64,000 nt of DNA, from assembly GCF_019578655.1 (NCBI RefSeq), contig NC_063260.1, positions 27,924,888-27,988,887 of the forward strand, given 5' to 3'. This document shows positions 11,615-26,049 of this stretch, in pieces. Both the position numbers and the translations under genes were made by a program. Numbering within the stretch: position 1 is the first letter of the stretch; every line of letters starts with the position of its first letter. The stretch is from Ricinus communis (taxonomy: Eukaryota; Streptophyta; Magnoliopsida; Malpighiales; Euphorbiaceae). Under the pieces are notes generated by a model that had not been told where the DNA came from, searched no databases, and saw only the letters and a program-made list of their open reading frames with translations.

Positions 11615-14600
11615 ATGATGATGATGATGAGAAGAAGGCTGGCTTGCTGCACTTGGGACAGAGAAATTAGCATCGACTTTGATGAACAAGAGAGTAAGAA
11701 TTGCCAACTATTTTTCTTTTAAGTAATTGTTTCTAAAGGGAATATTATCTTTTCAAATTAGGGTTTTTAACAGGGGGAAAGAAAAATTAAAAAAAGCTAT
11801 TTTACTTTCTTTGAAAAGTGAAAAGGAAATACATTTTATAATTTTGTTGACTAATAATTTTAATTTAATTTAATTTTTCTTTTCTTATTTCATTATTCAG
11901 ACTCACACTTAATCATTTCATGAATTTCACTATTATCATTGATCCAATGTCATGTGATGGATAAGATTTATAAACCAATAAACACATGAGATCACTAGTT
12001 TCCAAACACTGTTTTGTAATGTGTGACGCACCCACCACATGGAGCGAACCCATTTTCAATCTTAGACTTAGACTTAGACTTAGACTTGAATAATTTAATT
12101 TCTTCTCTGATCAACAAAAGAATAATTTAATTTCTTCCCATTTTTCTTAAGGAACGTGCCAAATGGGCAATTTCTATTTTCCCTTTTCAATTTTAGATTT
12201 TCGTTTCTTGAATTACTTGATAAGAAAGGTCCCATAACATGGCAGACCATGAAAGGTGTGTTAGGGGGCCACAGCCACAGCCACTAGTTAGTAGTTCCCC
12301 CCAAGTGTGTGATAGGCATTTACACCATTGAAATTGATGTTGCCTCTGTATTTATTTTTTCTGACCAACACATTTATAATCCCTTAAGAAGAGTAATGTC
12401 TCTCTGTCCCTTGGACTCCAGATCCACTGAATTTTCTTTTTTCCCAAAATTGAATTCTTTGACTATTGGGGTTTTGTATTTTATTACCCTTTTCTTAATT
12501 TTTCTATTTTTTTTTTATAATTCTTGATATTACTATTCTACAGGAAACATAACACAAGAAAAATGATACACAAAAAGCACAATTGTTGGATTACATGCTA
12601 TTCTTTTACACACACAATATGTCATTTTTAATGACTGTTTTATTAGTTTATATAAATTTTTTGTATAAAGTTCATATAACTGCAGAATGCATCAATCTTT
12701 CCATCACCGTGTTTAATGTTTCTTTTTTTTTTTAGTATTATTTTTATTTATTTCTTTGCTGTGCTAAATTTAGTTAGGTCCACTCATGCCTCTTTGATAT
12801 ATAAAAATATTCATGATTCTTATGTTGCCAATTTTTTCCTTTATTTTAACTTAAATAATACTTTAAATTAAATTATTTCTAATTTATATTAAAAATAAAT
12901 TTACTTTTAATAACTAATAATATGTAGATAGATTTAGTCTAGAGCAGTGTAAAATTCTTTTATTAATTAAATCTATGTGTATCTAACAACCCTAAAAGTA
13001 AGGGTAGCACAAAGATGCCGGGTACTCCGAGAGTAGGTTTAAGGGTAGAAAATGGAACTTAGACCTTTCATGAGATGAGCATGATACATGAAACACGCAC
13101 ATGGCTCTCATGAACATGTGAGTTACACGGTACACTCACACATGGATCCATTACCGGCCTTATGACTATGAGCAAGGAAAGGAAAGGAGTGGGGTTGATG
13201 ACCCACTTACATCCAATAATTTCAACTTTTAGGATGGGAAAGTATATCATTTTCTTCACGACAACATATAGATATATATAATATATATTATAAAGTAATT
13301 CCATATAAAAACAAAGGTTGATAGTGAGATATTCATGTACGCTACAAAATGACAGTTTGGGTGTTTTCATTTGCATCATATATGTGGGTCTATACTTTTC
13401 TTTTTTTGTTTTTGTTTTCTATCATTTTGTTGGTAGGGCAAGGCTGTAGATCTTTGTGATACCCATTTCGTTTTATTCAAAATCAGTTTCTGAGAAATTT
13501 CTCTCTTCATCTGTTCCGTTCAGTATGGAAGACTCTGTTTTCTGCATGTATTCTTGTCAAAAATCATCCATCAAGATTGGTTGCTATAAATCGGATTAGG
13601 TAATATATATAGTATTTTTTTCTCATGGTGTGAAATTTGGGTGCAGCTGAAATCCTTGACTCGAAGGCTTAATGGGGATGGCAATCAGTAACTTGTAATA
13701 TAGTGCTTGCATTTGCATGTGCTGATATCTTTTTTCTTTTTCTATAATAAGGACAACTTTGACAGATAAGCGAATACATCTGCATGAATCGTGGGGTAAT
13801 TGATAATAGATCTAGGTATTTCTACTTGGCAGTTAACCACTTTGACTATGCTTATACAAAATGGAAATGATGGATTGAGTGGCAATACCGAAATTTTCTT
13901 GAGTCATCCTGACAGAGTTTGAATTTGGTTCCCACATTGCTATCTGCCAATCAAAGAAATCTTGTTAAATGTCTGAACTAGATTTAGGACTCAATCTTCT
14001 GAATCTTTTATTGATAGCAAAGCCAAGAGGATAAAGATTACACTAAATTCAAAATTTAACTTTTTGATCTTAGGATCATGCTCGTGTGTGATCAAGTATT
14101 AATCTTGCTAGAGTTTCCAGCAGTTAGGTTCAGTATTAATTGCATGTCAAAATCAATGAGCTTGTTTAATCCAACTTGGTTCAATGTCATTATACTCCAT
14201 TTTAATTTCTTGATGTATAGGACTTAACTAACTAACCATTTTGTACAATCGTATGCTTCAGGGATAATGACATATAATGGCCTAGAAAGTTGCATCCTGA
14301 ACAATCAATCTTATGAAAACGAAAGTGGGACAGGAACAAGCCAGGGAGATGGATGTATGAGCGACTCCTTAGATGATGATTCCTTGAGCTGTTCTTCTAG
14401 CAAAGATGCTTTTGGATCATTTTCATCCAAATGGATGACGGCGAAACAAGATGATCAAGGCTTGGATGATTGGGAGCTCTCAGAAAGCCCCCAGCATTTT
14501 TATGTCAAAGCAAAACCAGCTTATGCAGTTCAATATTCTGATGTGGAAACAATGAAAGAAAAATTCGCAAAGTTGTTATTGGGTGAAGATATAACAGGAG

Positions 14601-16631
14601 GATGTAAAGGCCTCACCACTGCATTAGCATTATCTAATGCCATAGCAAATCTTGCAGGTATGGTTGCTGCTAAGACTTGTGCTGTTTGTATGTCATGATT
14701 AAATCAAATAGTTAGCATGGATAAATATTTAGTTAGACTTAATAAGTTTCTTTGCTTTGACATCATTGCAAGTTTGAGCACTAATTTTAAAGAGGCTTGA
14801 AATGGATTTGTAGCTTCGGTTTTTGGAGAACTATGGAAATTAGAGCCATTGCCTGAAGAAAACAAGAAAAAATGGCGAAAAGAATTGGATTGGTTGCTCT
14901 CTCCTACAAACTATATGGTTGAATTAGTTCCCACAAAGCAGAATGGTGCAAATGGCCGGACACTGGAGGTATTCTGTGTCTTCTTGGACTATGAAGAGTA
15001 AACCACTATATGTGTTTTGCTTAGTTTTGTGAGATTTAGTGTTGATATTGATATTGAAGCAGATAATGACTCCGAAAGCTCGTGCAGACATCCATGTAAA
15101 TCTTCCAGCACTTCAGAAGTTGGATTCTATGCTTATTGTAGGTGGTCTCTTCATTCCTGAACTTCAAATTTATTCACTAATGCATCCTTCATATTAACTG
15201 TATTGGCTGTCTCATTTATTTTACAGGAGACACTAGATTCAATGGTGAATAACGAGTTTTGGTACTCCGAAGTAGGCAGCCGGGCAGAAGGAAGGAGCAA
15301 AAGTACAAAGCAAAGCAAGAGGTGGTGGCTCCCTTTGCCACAAGTACCCACGACTGGTCTTTCTGACTCGGAAAGAAAGAAATTGTTGCATAAGAGTAAG
15401 GTGGTCTATCAAGTCTTCAAGGCTGCCAAATCCATCAACGAAAATATTTTGCTTGAAATGCCTGTACCAACCATTATCAGGGATGCGCTACCTAAAGTAA
15501 GCAGGCAGGCTCTTTCTCAGCAACTAGATAACATTTTAAATAACAGTGTTCAATAGCTAACGAGACTCCCTGCTCACATAGAAAACTAACAGCAATGTTT
15601 TTTGCATTCGCTATAACTAACCGCTTTTGTCGATATTTTCAGTCTGGAAAGACAAACCTTGGCGAGGAACTGTACAAGATATTGACTACAGAATCAAAGA
15701 CGGCTGAGGACATGCTCAATTCTCTTGATTTAAAATCTGAGCACAGTGCTATTGAGGTCATTAACAAGCTGGAGGCTGCTCTATTCGCATGGAAACAAAA
15801 GATTACTGCACAAATTAGTGGTAAATCCCCTGTTCGTACATCATGGTCCTTTGTCAAGGACCCGATGTCAGAGTTTGACAAGACAGAGTCACTGTTAGAC
15901 AGAGCAGAAGCCCTTCTACAGCAGGTTAAAGCCAGATATCCAAACCTTCCTCAAACATTTCTTGAAGCTACAAAAATTCAATATGGCAAGGTGAGCTTCA
16001 CTATTAAGTGTTTAACCATCAGCTCAAAGGGTCTTTTTCATATCATTGTTGCTCCATGGATTTGTACATAATGACAACTAAGCAAGCATGTGAAGTAATA
16101 TAGCTGTCCTCAGGCATGCCTATAGTATACTCTGGATCAAAGCTAGTGATCGTAAGCTGAATCACATTATGCACAAAGCCCACTGGATGCGCACAGCCAT
16201 CCATCTCTTGGTTTTCATTAGCTATAAATTTAAACCTCTGTTAACCTGCCATTATTTTCTTCAGCTGAACTGGTTGTTAATTTCTTTAGGATGTTGGGCA
16301 TTCGATTTTGGAAGCATATTCTCGAGTTCTTGGAAATTTGGCTTTCAGCATACTGTGTAGGATAGGAGATATTTTGCAAGAAGATGCTTCAACCAATCCC
16401 AATTCTCCTGTATCAATATGTTGCTTCCCAGGAACTCTGGAAACACCAGTTCATATGCTTCACAAGGCAGATGGAAAGTACCGCGAATCAAATGCTAGTT
16501 ACAGTTCTGATATGGGATTCTCTTATAGTGAAGCCAAAGCAAGCTCAGTAACTGCAACACCAAGTCGAAGGCGAGTATGGTGCATCGGTAGAGAAGCTTG
16601 TATAGGTGTTTCTCCTAGTAATTCACCATGA
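11615..16631 (+). CDS. ROPGEF14: RopGEF, PRONE-domain Rho-of-plants guanine nucleotide exchange factor (RopGEF14-like)
   Basis: RopGEFs load GTP onto plant ROP GTPases, usually downstream of receptor kinases at the plasma membrane, and so steer polar growth. Seven coding exons join in frame: 11615-11693, 14262-14657, 14814-14968, 15063-15137, 15227-15496, 15643-15990 and 16290-16631, giving 554 residues. The tiny first exon encodes a short basic/Cys start (RRRLACC) and ISIDFDEQE. It splices through a shared Arg codon to the exon starting RIMTYNG. The PRONE domain covers about residues 120-470 ([44 protein letters not shown]). A variable Ser-rich tail ends with [12 protein letters not shown], a wording I associate with the RopGEF14 branch. 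Five consecutive in-frame ATGs make the exact start ambiguous by four residues. The first intron is 2.6 kb. A neighbouring ALKBH8-like gene on the same strand fits the remembered Arabidopsis order. Confidence 0.93.
12059..12088. repeat. Hexanucleotide (cttaga)n repeat
   Basis: About four to five tandem copies of cttaga lie inside the first RopGEF intron. Confidence 0.8.
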
Positions 16632-16639
16632 TAAAAAGT

Positions 16640-17038
16640 TACTAGCTTTCAGTGGCTGTTTATGTAGATGATGATACTATAATATATAATCAATGAGATG
16701 ATATTAATTTTTCAATACCTGGGTACAGCAGGACTTAATGGCAATCGTTCCTGATACGCCTGCAAACATTTTGAGCATTACAATTCACAAGGGACATTGT
16801 TAAAAATCAAGTTGTTCCCAGCTTTCCATGCATATAACACACAAGTAATAAATGCAACTCTTTTTTCTTAGCTTGATTTTTCAAGTTCTTCTCCTTAACT
16901 CTGACAGGAAGCCACTAGACTCTACTCTTTCTTCTAATCAAGCCACTAATTTTATAAAATTACTTCTAGAATTTAGAGAGCTAATCTGAATTTTTAAAAA
17001 AGCCTAAGATATGATGAGAGTATGAAATACATAAGAAG

Positions 17039-17070
<32 letters not shown>

Positions 17071-18540
17071 TGAAATTCTTTTCTACAACATTCTAAGAAA
17101 ATTATTATTTAATGAAGAAAAAATGTTTGATTTGTAGAAACACTAATAACTAAACTCTTAGGGAGTGTTTAGTAACTCAGCTTATCACTTAAAATTAAAA
17201 AATTTCAGCACTTAAAATTGAAATTTATTTTTGCTATAATAGAGGAGTTTTATAAAGTTTTATCAAATTCATTTAAAAATTCATATTCATTCTATTTAGT
17301 ATAAATAAAAATATATCTGAAATTTTATTTACATTAATTCTATGAATGGAATCGGCTACATTTGGACTCATTGCAAGAATTTACTAATGGATTCTAAACT
17401 AACATGGCTGCAAATTAACAAAGATATAAATTCAAAATGAAAATCTAATAAGACTAAAAATTTAAATTATCTTTACAAATATGAAATTGCATTTACAAGA
17501 TCAATATATTTATAAAATTTATTTGTAATTAAAATGAGTTTCATGTGTATATATTTTGGAAATATCTCATAAAAAATTTATATATTAAATTTAAATATCA
17601 ATAGTTTTTTACATATATGCATTGTACGATCGTTATTATTATTTTGATTACAAATTTATTATAAAATCAAGTTTATAGATACAATCTAATAAATTTTTTG
17701 ACATTTAATATTTATTTATAATATTTTAAAAAATACCAACAAACTAACTATATTTAAATATTTTTAATTTTTTTAAAATTTGAAAATCTTATAATGTAAT
17801 AATATAAAATTATCTAAAAAATATTTATTAAGTTAATTATAATATTATATAAATCAATACTATTAATATAATTGATATTACTATTTTTTAGAATTAGAAA
17901 TTATTATATAATTAAAAATATTAATTTATTAGTGAATATAATATTTAAAAAGACTATTATCTATAATTAAAATTATTATTTAATTAAAAATTAATTTACT
18001 AGTTAATACATTATTAAAATATAATTAATATGTTTCTTAGAATAAATTATATTATCTAATTAATTATTAATATGTTATTTTTAAGATTAGATTTAGTGTT
18101 TAATTAAAAATATAATTTATTAATTAATATATTAATAGAAAAAATTATAAAATTATATATAAACTTTAATTTCATGTATTAAAATAAATATATATATTAA
18201 AATAAAAATTATATGTGTTAAAATTTAAATATATATATATTAAAAAAATTAAATTTTAAAAATTAATATATATAAATTAAAAATAATAAAAAAAACATGA
18301 ACATAAAAGTACATCCAACCCATATGAAATTTAAGTTGAACAGATTGTATACATTGGATAAATATAGATTCGATCAAGATTTGTTTATCCGGGGTACCAA
18401 AAGCATACTTTGACGTCATTACGAACGTAAACTCCCAAAGTATGGAATAGGCTGGCCCAACTTAAATTGTTAAATGTTTGGCAGAGCAGATATAGCGGGA
18501 GATATAAAAATGCGTACCAAAGAGTTGTATAGCCTGGCCT
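16640..18540. other. A/T-rich intergenic DNA between the RopGEF and ALKBH8-like genes
   Basis: About the first 100-200 bases are probably RopGEF 3' UTR. The segment at 17170-18300 is almost pure A/T with many short TTAAT/ATTAAT words and no open frames. A (TA)n tract sits at 17039-17067. G+C rises again after 18360, in what should be the ALKBH8 promoter and leader. Confidence 0.6.
17039..17067. repeat. (AT)n microsatellite
   Basis: About 14 perfect AT units. Confidence 0.9.
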
Positions 18541-18790
18541 GCGGCAGGGAAGCCTCTCCAGTCACCGCCTCCTCTTTTCAGTTGCCAGCCAAACCATCAA
18601 GTAAGACTCTATTTTACCAAATTATAGATTGAATTGAATTATATTGCCAAATTATAAATTGCTATTAACAAAATCTTTAAACTTACAGCACAAATGTTTA
18701 TATGGGTTTTCATATTTGCATGTGAATGTTATAAAAAATTTGTTTATTTTTTTTTTAATTAATTTCTTTGCAGATTTGCTTGTTAGCATT

Positions 18791-21782
18791 ATGGGTTTAA
18801 CAAGACCAAGATTTACTAGGCCTAAGGGGGTTGATGAGCATTTAAACCCTAATCTTTATGTAGCAAACTGTGGACCAGCTGTTGGAATTTCCTATGAAAT
18901 GATCGAATCAGTTTTTAGTAGTTTTGGAGAAGTGAAAGGTGTATATGCAGCTGATGAGAGTGGTGCTCGTGTCATTGTTTCTTATTTTGAAGTTAGCTCT
19001 GCCCAATCTGCTTTTAATTCTTTAAGTGGAAAGCCTTGCCCTCGTTTTGGTGGACGTTATTTACACATCCGCTTTTCAGTTCTTCAACCAACTTGTGAGG
19101 TATTCATTGTTTTAATTCTATTTTGATTTATTGATTGATGAAATTATTCACTTTGACATGCCTTATATCAATGAAAATGGGCTTACTATGTTATGAGTAA
19201 TAATCATGCTAATAGACTTAGCAATTTATTAACTGAGAACTGCTTTTAAGTAGAATGCGTTTCTGTTTTAGAGTCAGGTGAATGATTCAATCCCGGTGTC
19301 GCTGGTGGCTTCAGAATTAAACATTCCGGGCCTTTACTTGTTGCCTGACTTTGTTAGTGCAGAAGAAGAACAGGTTAGGGTCTCCCTATATGTTTCTTTG
19401 TTATCAACTAGTTTCTCTGCTCTTCTTATTTTCTAATATATTGTTATACTTTCTTAGGAATTGCTTGCAGCTGTTGATGCTCGCCCTTGGAAAAGTCTCT
19501 CTAAACGAAGAGTTCAGCATTATGGATATGAATTTTGTTATCAAGTAATTATACTGCACAAGCATCTCCGCCCACTGTTTAATTAGTTTGACATGAATTT
19601 TTCACCTATTTTACTTCCATATTTTAGTGGAGACATGCATGACCCAACACATGCACGTAGCTTTTACTGTTCAAACAACATTACATAATTCATAACATTA
19701 AAAACCTTTTGTAGCATGAGCAGATTTGATGCTGGAGGTATAGCTGTCGTGCGTAAAATTAAGAAAAATATCTTGGACTCAAAGAACTTGATTTTGGCTA
19801 TCATACACATGGAGCTCCTAGGAGCAGAGATCTTCCATTTTAAAAAATTACAATTCTTATCTTTTATAGTACTCTCAGTAATCTCATATTGGAACTTTGT
19901 GATGTTTCTTGAATCCTGCTTATTTTTGTTGCAACTTTGGAGATTATGCCCCTAAGTCTCAGTTCTATTTTACGATTCCTGTGATGTTTTGGAGCTTTGA
20001 GAGGTTCACGACACATGATATGTAGGCATGCTCAAGTGCCTCAATTTGAGGCCTCATCTTTTCTTCCAGGTTACAAATAGCTAAAAGAACTTAAGGTTAT
20101 GAGTTTGATAGTGTTTAGCAACTGTTATGCTTAATTGCTTAGTCATGTATAAATTGCATGGTAAACTTAGGAGGACCTTGGACAATATATGGTCATGCAA
20201 TTGTTAAGCGACTGACCAATTTGTTGGTGCAAAACCCACATAACTCGCACAAAAAGGAAATTGGAATAATAATATAAAAAGAGAAAAATACACCTGGTTT
20301 GGCAGGGTGCTACGTCCGTGTTGAGCCAGCTAGCTACAATTTTCACTATAAGGAGAATAGTTAAGCAACACCTATTAAAGTCTAAATGCAGGACTTATAA
20401 TGCCTAGCTAATAGCGTCCTAGTTATTATGAGAATCTTTCTGAACTTATTAATTTTCTGCACTTTTGGTATAGACAAGGAATGTCGATACGAAGCAACAG
20501 TTGGGAGAACTTCCACCTTTTATTTCTCTTGTACTTGAAAGGATATTGTCATTTCCAGAACTTGGGGAGAGTGCAAGTTCAATCTTGGACCAACTTACTG
20601 TATGTAGTAATCTCTTCCTACCATCTGTTTATTCTTAAGGCTACTTTTCTTTTGTGATGAAATAGAGGTCACTTGTTAGATGTAGAGTAAACAAGACTTA
20701 TTTTGCGGAGAAGATGATGGGTGCTTATGTTTTGCATTTAAGGCTGAAAAGCATTGGTCATGTTACAGGTTAATGAGTATCCACGTGGGGTAGGGTTGTC
20801 CCCACACATTGACACCCATTCAGCATTTGAGGGATCAATTTTTAGCCTGTCATTAGCAGGGCCTTGCATAATGGAGTTCAGGAGATATTCAGATGATTCA
20901 CGAGCTCCGAAAGCTACAACAAATAATGAAATGATAATAGAAAATCCTGACAATGGCACAAATTTAGTGAGGAGGGCTATCTATCTTCCTCCTCGGTCTA
21001 TGCTTCTACTGTCCGGGGAAGCGCGGTATGCTTGGCAGCATTACATCCCACACCATAAGGTATATTATAAAATCCTAGCTTCCCATTTGTTCCATGTGTT
21101 ATTTTCCATTAATAGTCACATTTACATTTGTAGTTAGGTAGTGACTAGTCCTAAAAGGCATCCATGAAATACAAATATTGTGTCTGCATGGTGAGAATTG
21201 TTTAAAATATAGGATGTTTGGCAGAATACATTATTGACTGAAACTGGGCCTAGAGTTTGGTAGGGTCTACCAGAGTTTGAAGAATAAGGCTAGAGTTTGA
21301 TGAATATGATGTCTCAATGGAATGGCAAATGTGCCTTTGATATGCTTGCCTTCACCCTCTCTATCTGCATATGCATGCCTTATTGCAGTTTAGCATTTAT
21401 TTATTTTTAACCTTATATTCGTTTACATTTGTTCACAGATTGACACGGTGAATGGCAATGTGATAACAAGGGGTTCCAGAAGAGTATCTTTTACTTTTCG
21501 AAAGGTGCGAGCTTTAAGTTTCTGGTTTCTTCCATCTTCACTTAATCAACCATTTATTTAGAAACAACTTTCATAATTTATAGCTTGTTATGTGACCTCA
21601 GTTCCTTGTGATTGTCCATGAATATCTTAGTGTCCGAAGTTCACCGCTTTCATTTAATCGAAGTTGTTAATTTGAGTGAAAGATGTACGAGTGTCATAGC
21701 AGTCTGATTGCTCTTCAACTTGCAGGTACGAAGAGGTCCTTGCCAATGCGAATTCCCGCAACACTGCGATTCTCCAAGATGA
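18791..21782 (+). CDS. ALKBH8: ALKBH8-like protein: RRM plus AlkB-type Fe(II)/2-oxoglutarate dioxygenase
   Basis: Plant ALKBH8 hydroxylates mcm5U at the tRNA wobble position, to mchm5U in tRNA-Gly(UCC). Exons are 18791-19099, 19272-19373, 19458-19544, 20474-20599, 20769-21059, 21439-21504 and 21726-21782, all phase 0, giving 345 residues. An RRM occupies about residues 20-100 (NLYVANCG near its start, GGRYLHIRFS at its end). The AlkB part follows (PGLYLLPDFVSAEEE, WKSLSKRRVQHYGYEF). The iron ligands appear as H221-x-D223 in LSPHIDTH and probably H299 in AWQHYIPHH. RRVSFTFRKVR supplies the usual 2-oxoglutarate-binding Arg. A Cys-rich end (CQCEFPQHC) matches the zinc-binding tail seen in relatives. 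No methyltransferase (TRM9) domain follows, unlike animal ABH8, so the esterification step must come from a separate protein. The start at 18791 lies just after an acceptor (ctttgcag) that suggests a 5' UTR intron. Confidence 0.93.
20215..20450. repeat. Probable transposable-element fragment inside an ALKBH8 intron
   Basis: This part of the 0.9-kb fourth intron contains cctggtttggcagggtgctacgtccgtg-type sequence followed by ttttcactataagg. I associate that combination (tacgtggttcggc, ctacgtccacgg, ttcactataa) with dispersed retroelement fragments in dicots. No ends were defined. This is recognition from memory only. Confidence 0.35.
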
Positions 21783-23310
21783 GACATGTTCTGGTAGAGG
21801 ATGCATTTGAAAGTTTACACTCCATTTTTTGACAATGTGTGACTGTTAATGTAGGAGAAAACAATCACGCCTTTCAGCCAAGCCTCAAGGTGTAAGAATA
21901 GATATGATTATCCACACTGCTAAATATGAGATGAGGTGGGTAATTGTTGGAAAGAATGGTTAGTAAAGAGTAAAGTTGAAGAAGTGCGGGGATCATCGGA
22001 AGATCTTTGATAAGGTGTTTCTACTTTGGCAGAAAAGAAGAGAAGGGCGATACACCTTGCCATGAGTGTAGGTTCACTGCCAGAAGTGTGAAAGATGGAG
22101 AAGGATAATATAATTGAGCAAAGCAGCGTGGCAGAATGAGGGAATAATTCTTTCATTTTTCTTTTGTCTGCTACTAACAGATCTAAACAGCAGTTCAAAC
22201 ACTTGTCATCGAGGGAATTGATGCCGGAGTTTGTTTGATGAATTTTTGTTGTCTTTGGAGGATCTTTTTTGTTTCACTTGTTTGACAAAGTAATTTGATT
22301 ACTAGGCATGAGATAGGGAAAAAGAATTTGTAACTTCTTTCCTTTTTACTACGTGGGTTCATTTGAAACAGTTTGGAACTCTTTTGACAATTTAATGGAT
22401 CTGGTGAAAAATAAGTATGTACTTCTCCTACTAAAAGGGGAAAAAAAAAAGACTCGACGAGAAGTGACCCTCTTTTTCTCACACCTAAGTAGCATTAGAT
22501 ATCCATCGTTTTCACAAGACACATATAAGCCTATTCGAAATGGTTTATAAAACTAATAAACGTCTTAAGCCTCAATTGGCTTGAAAAAGTTATATACATT
22601 TATCATTATCTACAGAATTAACGTTTTGTCTATTTTCTTTAACACAAACAATAAATTTGTCTAAAATCATGGACTCTGCAAATATTACCTTCCTACAAAG
22701 GGGTCCCTGAACCATCATTTGGGCAAGTGAACAATAAGCCTTGATTTCACTCTCTTCACTGCAGCGGGGGATGGTCATTTTTCGGGTCTGGGTGCAATTA
22801 AAAACCCATTGATTATATTTCAGGTCTGGATGACCCAATTATAAGATCCTAGGAGTCTGTCTCGACAAGAACAACACCTTCCATCCAATTCACTGATGTG
22901 CTTTCTAATTATCATCCCAAGCTAAATTAGCCTACGACCATTGGACCTATTAACATCGACCTGATCACAGTCAGGCGTTAGGCCTCATTTTCATTCATGG
23001 CATTTCATCGACTTGCAGGCTAAACTTCTTTTAACTAAGCCCAACCGACCATCAGGTTTTCATGTCACACAGAAAAACATAAAACAGTAAGAGGATAATG
23101 GGAACATAAAATTTCATGACAATTAAATGGCTATAAGCTGTAGCTAACTTTCATCTGAGTTTCAGAAATTTTATTGTATCAGTTGCAGCAGTATAAGCCC
23201 AAAGCGACTTTTGCGTCCTCCCAGTTTACATAATAGTACGGCCGTGAAACAAGTCCAGATTAACCAGATAGATAAACCAGTATTTTCAGCTGAGAAAGAA
23301 GTTGCTTTCT
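21783..23310. other. Tail-to-tail intergenic region between ALKBH8 and UFM1
   Basis: Presumably the left part holds the ALKBH8 3' UTR and the right end the UFM1 3' UTR. The open frames here are short and not linked by splice sites or family motifs. No gene is called. Confidence 0.5.
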
Positions 23311-25226
<1,916 letters not shown>

Positions 25227-25958
25227 GAATTCCACCCGATCCTACTTGCTGCTTCCTATTTCAGAGCTCATTTATTAGTTGTAACCAAGAAAAAGAAAAA
25301 ACAAAAAGAAATTCATTTATTACTGTTGTGGCTAATCTAGCAATAAGGTGATCAAATCATAGAATTCACTCTTTCATTGTAAAATAAAACTGGAAGACTA
25401 GAGTGTCATGTGTTCGGCAGTTAACAGTTGTAAAGAGAATGAAAAAACTGAGACAAAGGACATAGCAGATTCGAGAACAACCACAAGGTTCTCTTCAACA
25501 ACGGTAATACCAGAGAGATAAAAGGACAAGCACAACCCAAAGACTACAAACCAAAAGAAGCGTGCTGCTGTTAAAGCCCCGGAGTGCATTATTAAACAAT
25601 TGATTGAATTACAGAATATGAAAAAGGAGAGAGAAGAATCTACCAGACTAATCAGATAATTAAGAAATGAGTCGAAACTGTATTTGAGGAAGAAACAAGT
25701 GAATAAATCTAAGCAAATCCCCAATTAATAATCTGATGTTTTTGGTGCAAACATAGAAAATAAAAAGGAGAAACATTCATAAGAGAATCCAGATAATAAG
25801 TTACAATTCATTCTAAACATACCAAATAAGTCACAGAGATCATTATCACAAATTCAAATAAAGATAATTCATTTCCAAAAGAAACTCTCTACCAAGATAT
25901 TACCATCAATAAAAAAATTCCTAAAGCAATTAACACCAAGAGAAAGAGGGGAACTGAC

Positions 25959-26045
25959 CTTCCCACAGAGAGATTCAAATAGCTATCGGCAACGGCAACA
26001 ACGGCAGCAGATCCGGCGGCGAAAGCAGACGTCGAAGAAGAAGAA
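25959..26045 (-). promoter_or_regulatory. Probable 5' UTR exon of UFM1
   Basis: On the minus strand this G/C-richer stretch, with GCCG/GTTGCCG words, ends at a GTCAGTTC donor. The intron would run to the acceptor just upstream of the ATG near 25226. Confidence 0.45.
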
Positions 26046-26049
26046 ATTT

